Assembly (NCBI RefSeq): GCF_001152565.1 | Contig: NZ_CQAZ01000015.1 | Coordinates: forward strand, 1-64,000 | DNA from: Yersinia pekkanenii | Lineage (GTDB): Bacteria; Pseudomonadota; Gammaproteobacteria; Enterobacterales; Enterobacteriaceae | Length of the DNA: 64,000 nucleotides | Direction: 5' to 3' | Part shown: positions 27,444 through 36,472 of the stretch, one piece after another | Numbering within the stretch: the first letter of the stretch is position 1 | How the letters are laid out: each line of letters opens with the position of its first letter | Translations under genes and position numbers: made by a program | The notes under the pieces: model-generated | Databases searched by the model: none | What the model saw: only the letters and a program-made list of their open reading frames with translations | Told to the model about the DNA's origin: nothing

Positions 27444-29328
27444 CGGTACTCTTGGCGGTATGATCCGTCAGGCAAAAGCTGATTTAGCCTTTTTCCCTGG
27501 GCGGTTTGCTATGGCCTGGCGTGTGGCGGCGCTGTGTGCATTAATGGCCATGGTCGCCATGGTGTATGGCATCCCGGAATCGGCTCTTAGTTGCTATCTT
27601 ATTATCTTCGTTATGAAGCCAGATGCTGTTGAAAGCATGGTGATGGCCATCGCTATCACGGTGTTGGTGTCGTTGGTGGTTGGGCTGGTATTTCTACTTA
27701 TCCATTTCACTCTGGAGGCCGCGCCACTGCGTATGGCCGCTTTGATCGTCAGTTCGTTTTTATTTCTCTATCTTGGCTCGGCGAGCAAACTTGGCCCGGT
27801 AGGCAGTATTATCGCACTGGTTATCGCTTTTGTGATGACGTTACTCAGCAATATTCCCATGGGCGAAGTGGCAACAAGAGGGCTGTTGTATGCCTGGTTA
27901 ATGGCTGTTTCCCCGATGTTACTGATTATCGGCTTTAATCTTTTTCTTGGTCGGATGCCACAAGGGTTATTGCGGGCCAGTTTATCCGAACGATTATTCG
28001 CTGTTGCCGAGGCATTGCGGCAACCTGATGCCGCCACTATGGCTGGTGTTGAGACGCTGCTAGCAGAAGGGCAAAATGAACATCAGCAACGGGCACTTTT
28101 TGTCCGTATTTTTCATCTGCGGCCTGCTACTGAGGCTATCTGGCTTGAAAGTGCGGTAAAAAGCAGTTACCGGTTACTGTTGGCCACCTCGGCGTTACCT
28201 GCGACCTCAGCAGAGAGTGTGCGCCTTGAGCTGGCGGCCTACTGTAACGATGCTGCGCAGGCGATTGCCGCGGGTGATCTTGCGGCTCCCCCCCGGTTTG
28301 CTATTGAAAATGCAGGTGATGAACTCGATGAAATCAGCAACGCGCTGATAGCACTGGCGAATGCTGATAATGGGCAAGATTTGGCTGCGCCGAAATCCTC
28401 ATTTTTTGCAGCGGACGCGTTCACTAATCCTGTTCATCAGCGTTTTGCATTGAAAACGACGGCAGCGGCGCTGATTTGCTATCTGATCTACACCGCCTTG
28501 GACTGGCAGGACATTCATACCGCCATGATCACCTGCTATGTTGCGGCACTGGGTACCACGGGGGAGACTGTTCATAAATTAGTGCTACGGATTATCGGTT
28601 GCCTGATCGGGGCGCTGATGGGAGTGCTGGCGATCATTTTCATCATTCCCTACCTGAGTGATATTGGCGAGTTAATGGCTTTGGTATTTGGCGGCGTTAT
28701 ATTGGCCGCGTGGGTGTCATGTGGCAATGAACGTATTGCGTATGCCGGTGTGCAGATAGGGTTGGCTTTCCTGCTTACCGTATTGCAAGGCTTTGGGCCG
28801 AGCACCGATATGGGAGTGGCTCTCGACCGGGTGATTGGTATTCTGCTGGGTAATTTGGTGGTGTATGTGATCTTTACTCGGGTGTGGCCAGTGGCCATTG
28901 TCGATGCTGTGCGCGTACATATTAATAACGCGTTGAAGGGGCTGACCCATTTGGCCGCACTGTCGCCCGATGCTCGGCCTGCGGCGCTAAGAGAAGCCAC
29001 AATCGTTGAAGCAGAGATTGCCCGCGCACAAGAAGAGCTGGCGCTGATCCCCTTTGAGCCAGCCCAGTTACGCCCCTCGCGAGAAGAGTGCGCACGTCTG
29101 CACGCTATATTGGTCGAGATGGGCAGATTGTGCCCAGCGCTATCTCTGGCAACTAAAAAATCATTGTCTGATGTTAAACAACTGCGCCGTCTCTCGGGCA
29201 GTGGTGACCTGATGACATTATCGGATGGACAACGGCAGAATAGCGGAGCTTTACGGCAAGAATTATCGCCGGTTGAGTTGACTATTCAACAACGTATAAA
29301 GCGACTTGAGGAACTTCTGGGGACATGA
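27427..29328 (+). CDS. mdtO: FusC/aromatic acid exporter family inner-membrane protein (MdtO-like)
   Basis: Inner-membrane component of the efflux system, 633 aa. Two blocks of about five to six hydrophobic segments (residues 28-180 and 340-480) each precede a cytoplasmic helical region. The second block has the family-like FALKTTAAALICYLIYTALD and, after it, DIHTAMITCYVAALGTTGE. Domain order is that of E. coli MdtO and AaeB-type pumps. It overlaps both neighbours (ATGA at its 3' end), so stoichiometric expression with adaptor and outer-membrane channel is likely. Confidence 0.82.
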   Translation: MTTVADGTLGGMIRQAKADLAFFPGRFAMAWRVAALCALMAMVAMVYGIPESALSCYLIIFVMKPDAVESMVMAIAITVLVSLVVGLVFLLIHFTLEAAPLRMAALIVSSFLFLYLGSASKLGPVGSIIALVIAFVMTLLSNIPMGEVATRGLLYAWLMAVSPMLLIIGFNLFLGRMPQGLLRASLSERLFAVAEALRQPDAATMAGVETLLAEGQNEHQQRALFVRIFHLRPATEAIWLESAVKSSYRLLLATSALPATSAESVRLELAAYCNDAAQAIAAGDLAAPPRFAIENAGDELDEISNALIALANADNGQDLAAPKSSFFAADAFTNPVHQRFALKTTAAALICYLIYTALDWQDIHTAMITCYVAALGTTGETVHKLVLRIIGCLIGALMGVLAIIFIIPYLSDIGELMALVFGGVILAAWVSCGNERIAYAGVQIGLAFLLTVLQGFGPSTDMGVALDRVIGILLGNLVVYVIFTRVWPVAIVDAVRVHINNALKGLTHLAALSPDARPAALREATIVEAEIARAQEELALIPFEPAQLRPSREECARLHAILVEMGRLCPALSLATKKSLSDVKQLRRLSGSGDLMTLSDGQRQNSGALRQELSPVELTIQQRIKRLEELLGT

Positions 29329-30851
29329 TGACGCATGCTGTACTGACGGCCCGGATAGCCAAAACAGGTCTTACTTGCACGGTAATTGGCTTGAGTATGT
29401 TGATTGCCAGTTGCGCCACCGATCGATTGGATCTCGCGCCAGCATTGTATTCCGAACCTTGGGTTTCTGATGTGAATAGCGGGGTTGCCACGGGGCCCGC
29501 TAATTTTTCCGTACCGCCGAATTCGCGGGTGGCGGAACTGGCGCAGCCTGCGACAATAAAGAGCGGCCATATTTACTCGTTACCAGAGCTGATCGATATT
29601 GCCCAAACTCAGGATCCTGATACCCGTATTGCCTGGCAGCAGGCGCGGCAGGCAGCGTTGGCGGTAGGAATGGGGGAGGCGGTATTTTTACCGATCATTT
29701 CCGCGAGTGTGATTGGCGGCTACCAAAGTACCAGCACGCCGTTACCTTATGCCATTGGCGGTGATAAGGATGTTAATACCTCTGGAAGCGCGGTGGTTCC
29801 TGCTTTAGCATTACAGTGGCTTATTTTTGATTTTGGGCAGCGCAGCGCGTTGCTTAATGCGGCTAAACAGACCTCTTATGCTGCCAATGTGAGCTTTAAT
29901 GGCATGCACCAGAAGCTCATTTATGATGTCACTCGCACTTACTTCCAATATGGCGCAGCACAAACCCAGAGGCAGATAGCAGAACAAACGCTGAAAAATA
30001 GCCTAAAGATCCAGGATGCGGCGCAGCAACGGCGGAAAAATGGTATTGCGACCACCGTAGAAGTGGCGCTGGCACAACAGCAGGTTGCGCAGTCTGAGCT
30101 ACGCCGCGTAGTGGCAAAAGGCACTGAACGTGATGCTTATCAGGCATTACTGGGTGCGATGGGGGTTTCTCCGTCACTGGATATCAACGTCGCTTATGCC
30201 GAAGATCGCGCTTTGCCGGATGTTACCAACGCGCCGACCGAAAACATGATCCGGCTGGCCCTTTCCCAGCGGCCAGACGTGTTAGCCAGCTATGCGGCGG
30301 TCGAAGCCGCCAAGGCGGGTATCAAAGCCACGGAGGCCGATTTCTTACCAAAAGTCTATCTTGCCGGGGCTGTCGCGGGCGGTGATGGGCGCTTTGATAT
30401 TCAGGGTCTACCGGGTATCAGCCAGCAAACCTCTTCTTCCAGTATTTTGGTTGGTGTCAGTGTTCCTCTTTACGATGGCGGGATACGTGCGGCGCGAGTT
30501 AAAGAGGCAGGATCCCGCGCGGCAGTTGCTGCTGAAGGGTTTAAGAAGATGCAAGATCTGGCTGTGCGTGAAATTGTGGTGGCGGCCGATACCTTGCGCT
30601 CCGCGCTTGAATCCAATCAGGCGGCCTTAAATCTGGTGAAAACATCATTTATCACCTATGACGCTGCGCTGGAGTCTTATCGTAATGGTGTCGGCACAAT
30701 CACGGTCGCCAATGAGGCAGCAAATAGTTTGTTGAATGCACAACAAATGAGCACCGATGCTCATGCGGCCTCTTTGGTTGCTGCGGCTAACCTGGCTTTC
30801 GTCATGGGTAAAATGACTAATGCCTCAGAGCCTTTGGCACTGCTTCAATAA
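29325..30851 (+). CDS. mdtP: RND/NodT-type outer membrane efflux lipoprotein (MdtP-like)
   Basis: Outer-membrane channel of the TolC/OprM family, 508 aa. The signal peptide ends with a lipobox (IASC, Cys30). Two repeats of long helices follow, with the conserved VPALALQWLIFDFGQR near residue 160 and a second VGVSVPLYDGG near 380. RPDVLASYAAVEAAKAGIKA near 318 is the usual OEP landmark. It is the last gene of the ytcA-mdtNOP-like operon, convergent with a sugar transporter gene behind a strong hairpin. Confidence 0.87.
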   Translation: MMTHAVLTARIAKTGLTCTVIGLSMLIASCATDRLDLAPALYSEPWVSDVNSGVATGPANFSVPPNSRVAELAQPATIKSGHIYSLPELIDIAQTQDPDTRIAWQQARQAALAVGMGEAVFLPIISASVIGGYQSTSTPLPYAIGGDKDVNTSGSAVVPALALQWLIFDFGQRSALLNAAKQTSYAANVSFNGMHQKLIYDVTRTYFQYGAAQTQRQIAEQTLKNSLKIQDAAQQRRKNGIATTVEVALAQQQVAQSELRRVVAKGTERDAYQALLGAMGVSPSLDINVAYAEDRALPDVTNAPTENMIRLALSQRPDVLASYAAVEAAKAGIKATEADFLPKVYLAGAVAGGDGRFDIQGLPGISQQTSSSSILVGVSVPLYDGGIRAARVKEAGSRAAVAAEGFKKMQDLAVREIVVAADTLRSALESNQAALNLVKTSFITYDAALESYRNGVGTITVANEAANSLLNAQQMSTDAHAASLVAAANLAFVMGKMTNASEPLALLQ

Positions 30852-30875
30852 CGGTTAATAAGCTTTCCCCTTGAT

Positions 30876-30917
30876 AAAAAACAGATGACTCCGGTAAGAT
30901 TTTACCCGAGTCATCTG
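30876..30917 (-). terminator. Rho-independent terminator of the sugar transporter operon
   Basis: A 16-bp stem with one mismatch (CAGATGACTCCGGTAA at 30882-30897 against 30902-30917) and a 4-base loop. On the minus strand it runs into six Ts (complement of 30876-30881). It also separates the convergent mdtP-like gene. Confidence 0.8.
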
Positions 30918-30986
30918 ATGTCATTGCGGGAAGCCGACTTTAACTGATTTTACCTGGCTTCTTTAATCTATTAAGACAGGCTCTCT

Positions 30987-32345
30987 TTATTTACCTACCG
31001 AAGGGTGAAATCTCCCTTGTTTCAGTTCTTCTCGAATGATCGCGTGCTTATCTTCAGTAAATTTATATTTTCTCATAATCAGAATACGGACTACTGCACC
31101 TAATGCGGGCAGCAGAGAAATACAGAAGAATAAACCGTTTAATGTCCACTCTGACTGAGCCACGTTAGGTATATAGCCCAATATTGACAGGATCAAACCT
31201 GAGGCACCACCAGCGACGGCAACCGATAGTTTTCCGACAAAAGTCTGCCCAGAGAAGGTGATGGCGGCACAACGTTTACCGGTATGATAGTAAGAATATT
31301 CTACAGTATCAGCAATCATCGCTGAAATAAGCGGATTGGTCATCATAAAAATTGCAGTGATTATGGTCAGCCACACCATGACTGCTACCACATTATTATA
31401 ACCCGTAAACCAGAAACCAATGCGGGCGATTATTTCCAGCACGCAGAGTGCAATAAACAAGTCTCTCTTTTTAAAGTGACGGGTTAAAAAAGGTGTTCCC
31501 AGACAAGCCAAAGCACAGACGAAAGTAATTAAACCTATAACAGAAACCAGTTCAGCATCTTTCATATTATAAGTGAAAAAGAAAATATAAAATGCATTAA
31601 CGATATTAGAAAAAACGTTCATAAAAAAGGCACTAAGTATAAAGAATAGCGGCTTATTTTGCCAAACGACAATAAATGTCTGCTTTAAAGTGACTTTTTC
31701 AATAACCGTGACTTTTACGCGTTCTTTCGTATTAAAGAATCCATTCAACATCAGTATCACCCCCAAAACCATGAGGATGATAACCCCAGCCAGATAGCCA
31801 CGATCGGCGCTGTTCTCCGCAAATAACCCACTGATATACGGGAATAAAACCATTGTGGCACCAATGCCTGCATTCACACCCAACATTGCACAAGTCGCGG
31901 TCTTAGCACGCTCTTGCGGTTCATCCGTCATTACTGTACTCATCGACCAAAACGGAATATCAGAAAGAGCATATAACGTCCCCCACAAGACATAGGTGAC
32001 ACCCGCATAGATTGTTTTGGTCATCAGGCTGGCTTCGATATTATAAAAAGCAGCCACGGTGACGATGAAAATCAAAAATGGTGTAAACAACAAGTATGGG
32101 CGGAATTTTCCACGCCGCATGTTAATCGTATCCATCACCCCTGCAATTAGTGGGTCATGTACTGCATCCCATACTCTGGCGATCAAGAAAATCATACTTG
32201 CTGCTACTGGTGAGATCCCCATAATGTCGGTATAGAAAAAGAGAATAAAACTGCCAACCAGCCCGAAACTGAAGCACTGGCCCATTCCATAGCCAAAATA
32301 AGACGCGAGTTCTTTCATTGGTATTTTTGCACTTGAATGATTCAT
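30987..32345 (-). CDS. GPH-family (MelB-type) sugar:cation symporter
   Basis: Inner-membrane glycoside transporter of 452 aa with twelve hydrophobic segments. The family motifs are clear: GYGMGQCFSFGLVGSF near residue 17, DAVHDPLIAGVMDTI near 63 and RRGKFRPYLL near 82. It is closer in feel to the YicJ/YagG glycoside-pentoside-hexuronide transporters than to MelB. ATG 32345 or 32351 are equally possible. It lies downstream of the GH5-like hydrolase on the same strand (about 100 bp gap), so the pair probably imports and cleaves a plant or mucosal glycoside. Confidence 0.87.
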   Translation of the reverse strand: MNHSSAKIPMKELASYFGYGMGQCFSFGLVGSFILFFYTDIMGISPVAASMIFLIARVWDAVHDPLIAGVMDTINMRRGKFRPYLLFTPFLIFIVTVAAFYNIEASLMTKTIYAGVTYVLWGTLYALSDIPFWSMSTVMTDEPQERAKTATCAMLGVNAGIGATMVLFPYISGLFAENSADRGYLAGVIILMVLGVILMLNGFFNTKERVKVTVIEKVTLKQTFIVVWQNKPLFFILSAFFMNVFSNIVNAFYIFFFTYNMKDAELVSVIGLITFVCALACLGTPFLTRHFKKRDLFIALCVLEIIARIGFWFTGYNNVVAVMVWLTIITAIFMMTNPLISAMIADTVEYSYYHTGKRCAAITFSGQTFVGKLSVAVAGGASGLILSILGYIPNVAQSEWTLNGLFFCISLLPALGAVVRILIMRKYKFTEDKHAIIREELKQGRFHPSVGK

Positions 32346-32446
32346 GTCCATTCTTAGCCTTTTATATTATGTAGGATACAGGTAACTTTTTAATTTCCGC
32401 TATGGCAATACATAAGATTTAGCTGACATAACGGAACAGGCTATAT

Positions 32447-33523
32447 TTATTTTTCTTGTTGAGTTAGCATTTTTAGAAGTTCTATTTCCGAGGGGTCGTA
32501 AGCAACACCATCCTCATTAAAGACATCATGGAACCAACGAGCTTCATCGTCTTTATCAATACGCTTAATTTCAGGCCACGGAATGTAAGTTTGGGTTTTT
32601 CCTTTGACTAACCCCCATTGGTAACAACCAATGCCTTCAGCTTTAAATAAAGGTAACTGTTCATGTATTTTCGATTCGGCATGACGTGCCAGCCATTCAG
32701 TACACAGCATTGGACGTTTATATTCTTTTAGGATACCGATCGTTTTATTCATTAAATCCAATGGCACGTAAGCATGGAAAGAGATGATATCTGATAATTC
32801 CAATGCCCGTTGATCGGTCGGATGCTGATAAATAGGCGCACTGAGATCCAAAATATTAGCGATATGCCAGGCTGCGACCGTTAATGGCTGTAGCGGGCTG
32901 ATTTCCCGAGCCCATACAAAGGCTTTTTCCATTAGCTGGTGGCTGTATTCTTCCATTGCTGAATCAAAGGCATATTCACCGGTCAGAGTGAAAATCATAC
33001 GATTGGTGGGTTCGTTGTAAAGATCCCAGATAACGATCCGTTCATCCTGAGCGAAATGACCGATAATATCTTTGATATAGTGCTCAACTTGCCCCCATAA
33101 ATAAGGCTGCATAACGATATTGCGACCAGGGCTGGCAGCGGCCTGACTATTATGTAAACCGGTAACCGGTTGTTTTTGTTGCCCGATAAATGGATGGTCA
33201 CCTGAAAATCCACAATCATCCATCAGGGTTAACATCACCTTGATGCCTGCTCGCTGACAAATATCGAGAAAATCTTCAATTCGAGCCATCAACCCATCAC
33301 GATCATGCTGCCAGACAACAAAAGGCAAATTGGTTCGCAGCGTGTTGTACCCAGCCTCGGCAGCCCATTGCAGCTCTTGAGCAATACACGTCGGATCGAA
33401 AGTATCCTGTTGCCACATTTCAGTCCAGTTGACAGCACTACGCGGTAAGTAGTTAAAGCCACGCAACCATCCCTGCTGTTTATGCCATTCCCATGATTTT
33501 TCTTCAGACCATTTGTTCATCAT
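32447..33523 (-). CDS. GH5-like cytoplasmic glycoside hydrolase
   Basis: TIM-barrel retaining glycosidase of the GH5/GH-A clan, 358 aa, with no signal peptide, so it acts on imported glycosides. The general acid/base is Glu171 in IWDLYNEP and the likely nucleophile is Glu276 in MLCTEWLAR. An RGFNYLP start near residue 21 and [11 protein letters not shown] near 61 fit the clan. The gene starts 21 bp from a 38-bp palindrome that should be the operator, and divergent from a LacI regulator gene. The start may be ATG 33523 or 33520; AGGTGA lies suitably upstream of both. Substrate unknown. Confidence 0.82.
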   Translation of the reverse strand: MMNKWSEEKSWEWHKQQGWLRGFNYLPRSAVNWTEMWQQDTFDPTCIAQELQWAAEAGYNTLRTNLPFVVWQHDRDGLMARIEDFLDICQRAGIKVMLTLMDDCGFSGDHPFIGQQKQPVTGLHNSQAAASPGRNIVMQPYLWGQVEHYIKDIIGHFAQDERIVIWDLYNEPTNRMIFTLTGEYAFDSAMEEYSHQLMEKAFVWAREISPLQPLTVAAWHIANILDLSAPIYQHPTDQRALELSDIISFHAYVPLDLMNKTIGILKEYKRPMLCTEWLARHAESKIHEQLPLFKAEGIGCYQWGLVKGKTQTYIPWPEIKRIDKDDEARWFHDVFNEDGVAYDPSEIELLKMLTQQEK

Positions 33524-33543
33524 TATTTTTCACCTAATACATA

Positions 33544-33581
33544 ATTAGTTCATTAGCTAATATATTAGCTAATGAACTAAT
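33544..33581. promoter_or_regulatory. operator palindrome between GH5-like gene and LacI regulator
   Basis: Perfect inverted repeat with 18-bp arms (33544-33561 and 33564-33581) and a 2-base spacer. Each arm itself contains the palindrome ATTAGCTAAT. This gives two adjacent dyads inside one large dyad, placed just upstream of the hydrolase start. It is the likely binding site of the LacI-type regulator encoded at 33819. Confidence 0.7.
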
Positions 33582-33818
33582 CTCAAATGTTTATTGCATT
33601 AAAAGCGACATACATCACGAAAATATTTTTGATGAAAAAGGATAAATAATTATATATCAGTGTATTAATTGGTATTTATCCTGAAGTTAAGGCTTGAATA
33701 GCGAGAATGAAACACCTCGGTGAGTCATTGGTCAGGTAGGAGCCAAGCTCCCATTCTGCGAGACTAAAATCTGTTAGTATAAAAAGAGATGAAGCATAGC
33801 CAGTATGAGTAAAATATT

Positions 33819-34838
33819 ATGAGTGAAAAGACTAAAGTGACCATGAGCCACATAGCCGCCAAAGCAGGTGTCTCACAATCGACGGTTTCATTGGTGTTAA
33901 ATGGGTCTTACAGCATCAAATTAGCCGATGACACCAGAGAAAAAGTGCTACGCATTGCTCAGGAAATGGGCTACGTGCATAAAGCGGTAGAACGTTTGGT
34001 TGTTAGGGATAAAATTGCATTAATTATCAATGGACTAATAAATCACGATCCCTTTATTGAAGCGATTAGCGCTGTTCAGCAGGCGGCCTGGCAACATAAT
34101 AAATTATTGGCAATTTTTGATCAGGAAAATGAACCAGAACATTGCGCCGCCCTTGAAGAGGAAATCAGTGGGGGAGGTTATCAGGGGGTGATTTATGCCT
34201 CTTGCATGACCAGCCAACTGACCCCGATGTTCCAGAATCTATCTATTCCGATGGTGATGCTCAATGGTTACTGCCCTGAGTTACCCGAGGTTCCCTGTAT
34301 TTTACCGGCCGATAAAATCGGCGCTTATAAGGCCACCAGCCATTTATTGCAGCAGGGATATCAACGGATTGCTATTCTGGCTGGTGAACTGTGGATGGAT
34401 GCTGCCAATGATCGTATTAGTGGTTACCGGCAGGCATTAATAAACCATGATATTTGCCCGGATGAATGCTATATCCAGGTGACAAATTGGTCATTGAAAG
34501 AAGCCTATAAGAAGACACTGGAATTACTGGCATTACCTTCCAGACCAGAAGCGATTTTTTGTAGCAGTGATTATATTGCATTGGGATGTTATCAGGCAAT
34601 TTTGTCACAAGGGTTGCATATTCCTGATGATATAGCGGTTATCGGCTATGATAATCAAAGTATTTCCTCCGAACTCTCACCAGAATTAAGCTCAGTAGAT
34701 TTACCTTATGGGGAAATGGGAGAAATGGCTTTGCACACCCTACTAAAAATAACGCAACGACAACCATTACTGTCATTGAAAATGAAAGTGGAGGGTGAAT
34801 TGGTCATCCGGCAGTCTTCTATCAGGCCAGCGAAATAA
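33819..34838 (+). CDS. LacI-family transcriptional regulator (glycoside operon)
   Basis: Repressor of 339 aa. The helix-turn-helix spans about residues 8-27 (VTMSHIAAKAGVSQSTVSLV), with LNGSYSIKLADDTREKVLRIA after it. The sugar-binding domain has QGVIYAS near 125, ATSHLLQQGYQRIAILAGE near 170 and IAVIGYDNQSISSELSPEL near 275. It is divergent from the hydrolase-transporter pair, separated by a 295-bp region holding a large palindrome. The ribosome site is weak. It probably represses the pair until its glycoside inducer is present. Confidence 0.9.
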   Translation: MSEKTKVTMSHIAAKAGVSQSTVSLVLNGSYSIKLADDTREKVLRIAQEMGYVHKAVERLVVRDKIALIINGLINHDPFIEAISAVQQAAWQHNKLLAIFDQENEPEHCAALEEEISGGGYQGVIYASCMTSQLTPMFQNLSIPMVMLNGYCPELPEVPCILPADKIGAYKATSHLLQQGYQRIAILAGELWMDAANDRISGYRQALINHDICPDECYIQVTNWSLKEAYKKTLELLALPSRPEAIFCSSDYIALGCYQAILSQGLHIPDDIAVIGYDNQSISSELSPELSSVDLPYGEMGEMALHTLLKITQRQPLLSLKMKVEGELVIRQSSIRPAK

Positions 34839-34940
34839 TCTATCCCCGTTCAGCACCAACAAAAATAGAGAACTCGATCGCTCAACATATTGATATTCCT
34901 GCGGCGGCCTAACAGAACCTTTATGAGGCGTGCCTGCTAA

Positions 34941-34976
34941 AACATAAACTGGCAACTTATGCTGCCAGTTTATGTT
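34941..34976. terminator. bidirectional terminator hairpin
   Basis: Perfect 14-bp stem (34941-34954 with 34963-34976, loop ACTTATGC) between the convergent LacI gene and the DUF218 gene. The minus-strand side is followed by TTTT-like sequence; the plus side has no clean T run. Confidence 0.75.
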
Positions 34977-34991
34977 CGGCTTACTGCGCCT

Positions 34992-36122
34992 TTATCTTTC
35001 TTCCAATGGATAACTTTGGAAACTCCACAGCCCAAGCGCTTTCAGGCCATCCCGATAGATGCCTTGTAAATCATTACGAGTCATTTCCTGAAGGTCTTTC
35101 AGCGGTTTATCTGGTGATGCGACCGCCATAAAGTTGATATTACTTGGACCAGTTTCCCAACTGGCGATAGTAAACACCGCTACTGCACGGCGGACATGAC
35201 TGCCAGAACTAATAATGATGGCATTTTTAATCCGGTGTTTTGCCAGCACATAACGGCTGAATAAAGCGTTTTCAACGGTAGAACGGGCATAATTATCCTG
35301 ATAAATACGTTCAGGTTTAACCCCTTTACTCACGAGCCAGTCAGTCATTAATTTACCTTCAGTTTTCCCATTCTGCGGGACGCCGCCGGTGACAATAATT
35401 AATGCCTCTGGTAACTGTTTGGCAATATCTAATGTTTTCTCCAACCGCTGAATAAGAACCTCATTCATGGTCCCATCAGGATTTAATGCATAACCTAATG
35501 TTACAATCGCATTTTGTTCTGGTGTCGATTGTAACTGTGAAAGTTCTGCTGCCGAGAGCTTGTCAGTAATGGGGATTTTTGACACGGTATTAATAACGGT
35601 AAAAAAGCGATCCAGATCGCGTGATTTTAAGGGGTTAATTCGCTTTAGTTGATCTTGATAAGCTTGACTTTCGGCATCTTGGCCCATGAACCGGGTCCAT
35701 ACAGAAAGATAAATCAGGGCACTAATATCTTCAGGGGCATCGGCTAAGATATTTTTATAAATACCAATGGCCTTTTCAATGTTGTTGTTATAAACATAGG
35801 CGCTAGCTGCGCTAAACAACAGGTCGGCACGATAGGGTTCTAGCTGGTGTGCTTGCAGCAGTTTCTGTGCCACCACCTCCATATTGGATGGTAATTTTCC
35901 GGTAAACCCGGCACCAGATATACGTGTGGGGCTTTTAAATGCCTGCAATGCTTCGCTAACCAGCAAATCAACGGTTTGTCGCTGTGTCACATAGTTCTGG
36001 TAATTAGCCTGTGGCTGAACCACGTCAGTCGATGCTACGCTTTGTGCTGAAAGCGCAATGCTAATTGCTAGCATTAATAACTTACCGCGACGGTAAGCGT
36101 TTGAAAATATCTTTTCCATCAT
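34992..36122 (-). CDS. ElyC/SanA/YdcF (DUF218) family protein with signal peptide
   Basis: Exported or membrane-anchored protein of 376 aa. A signal peptide (residues 13-32, LLMLAISIALSAQSVA) is followed by a helical, TPR-like stretch (residues 70-150, ADLLFSAASAYVYNNNIEKA). The DUF218 domain carries AIVTLGYALNPDGTM, LIIVTGGVPQNGKTEG, WLVSKGVKPERIYQDN and ARSTVENALFSRYVL, ending with IIISSGSHVRRAV. The family is linked to envelope and peptidoglycan precursor homeostasis but has no settled reaction. It stands alone between two terminator-rich gaps. Confidence 0.8.
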   Translation of the reverse strand: MMEKIFSNAYRRGKLLMLAISIALSAQSVASTDVVQPQANYQNYVTQRQTVDLLVSEALQAFKSPTRISGAGFTGKLPSNMEVVAQKLLQAHQLEPYRADLLFSAASAYVYNNNIEKAIGIYKNILADAPEDISALIYLSVWTRFMGQDAESQAYQDQLKRINPLKSRDLDRFFTVINTVSKIPITDKLSAAELSQLQSTPEQNAIVTLGYALNPDGTMNEVLIQRLEKTLDIAKQLPEALIIVTGGVPQNGKTEGKLMTDWLVSKGVKPERIYQDNYARSTVENALFSRYVLAKHRIKNAIIISSGSHVRRAVAVFTIASWETGPSNINFMAVASPDKPLKDLQEMTRNDLQGIYRDGLKALGLWSFQSYPLEER

Positions 36123-36472
36123 AAAATTCCTTCTAAAGTGTCACATTTATTTTGATAAAGTTTTATCTTTTTGTTATTTCGGTGCCACCCGATGTTTAAA
36201 ATAGATATGGCTGGCCTGGTGCTCAATTTTTGATAGGTTATCACACCGTAAATGATGGGCAAGGGTGAAGACACTCAAATTTGATACCCAACCCTTTTTT
36301 AGCCAGTTATGTTGTGGCGTTGTGACGAAAAACAGAACACCTAGTGAAGATACTTTAAAAAGGAGTTCAGTTATGAAAAAACGCAATCTTCGAACATTAG
36401 TTAAAAATTAAAGCATTTAGGCGTGCCGGTTCCGGATATATAACAGATCTTCAGGCTGATCTGCGTACCCTA
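36123..36472. other. 350-bp gap with a possible micro-ORF
   Basis: Mostly AT-rich and without a convincing protein gene. Its one notable element is a 12-residue ORF on the plus strand at 36373-36411 (MKKRNLRTLVKN) preceded by AAGGAG. It separates the DUF218 gene from the AT-rich effector candidate and may mark the left boundary of the injection-system island. Confidence 0.45.
36373..36411 (+). other. micro-ORF with strong ribosome binding site
   Basis: ATG with AAGGAG eight bases upstream opens a 12-codon lysine/arginine-rich peptide ending in TAA. It could be a truncated gene start left by the island insertion, or a small peptide; nothing downstream is in frame. Confidence 0.3.

Noticed and set aside
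36174-36386. 70-codon minus-strand frame downstream of the DUF218 gene start
   Set aside because: No ribosome site, no family resemblance and it lies in an AT-rich intergenic gap.
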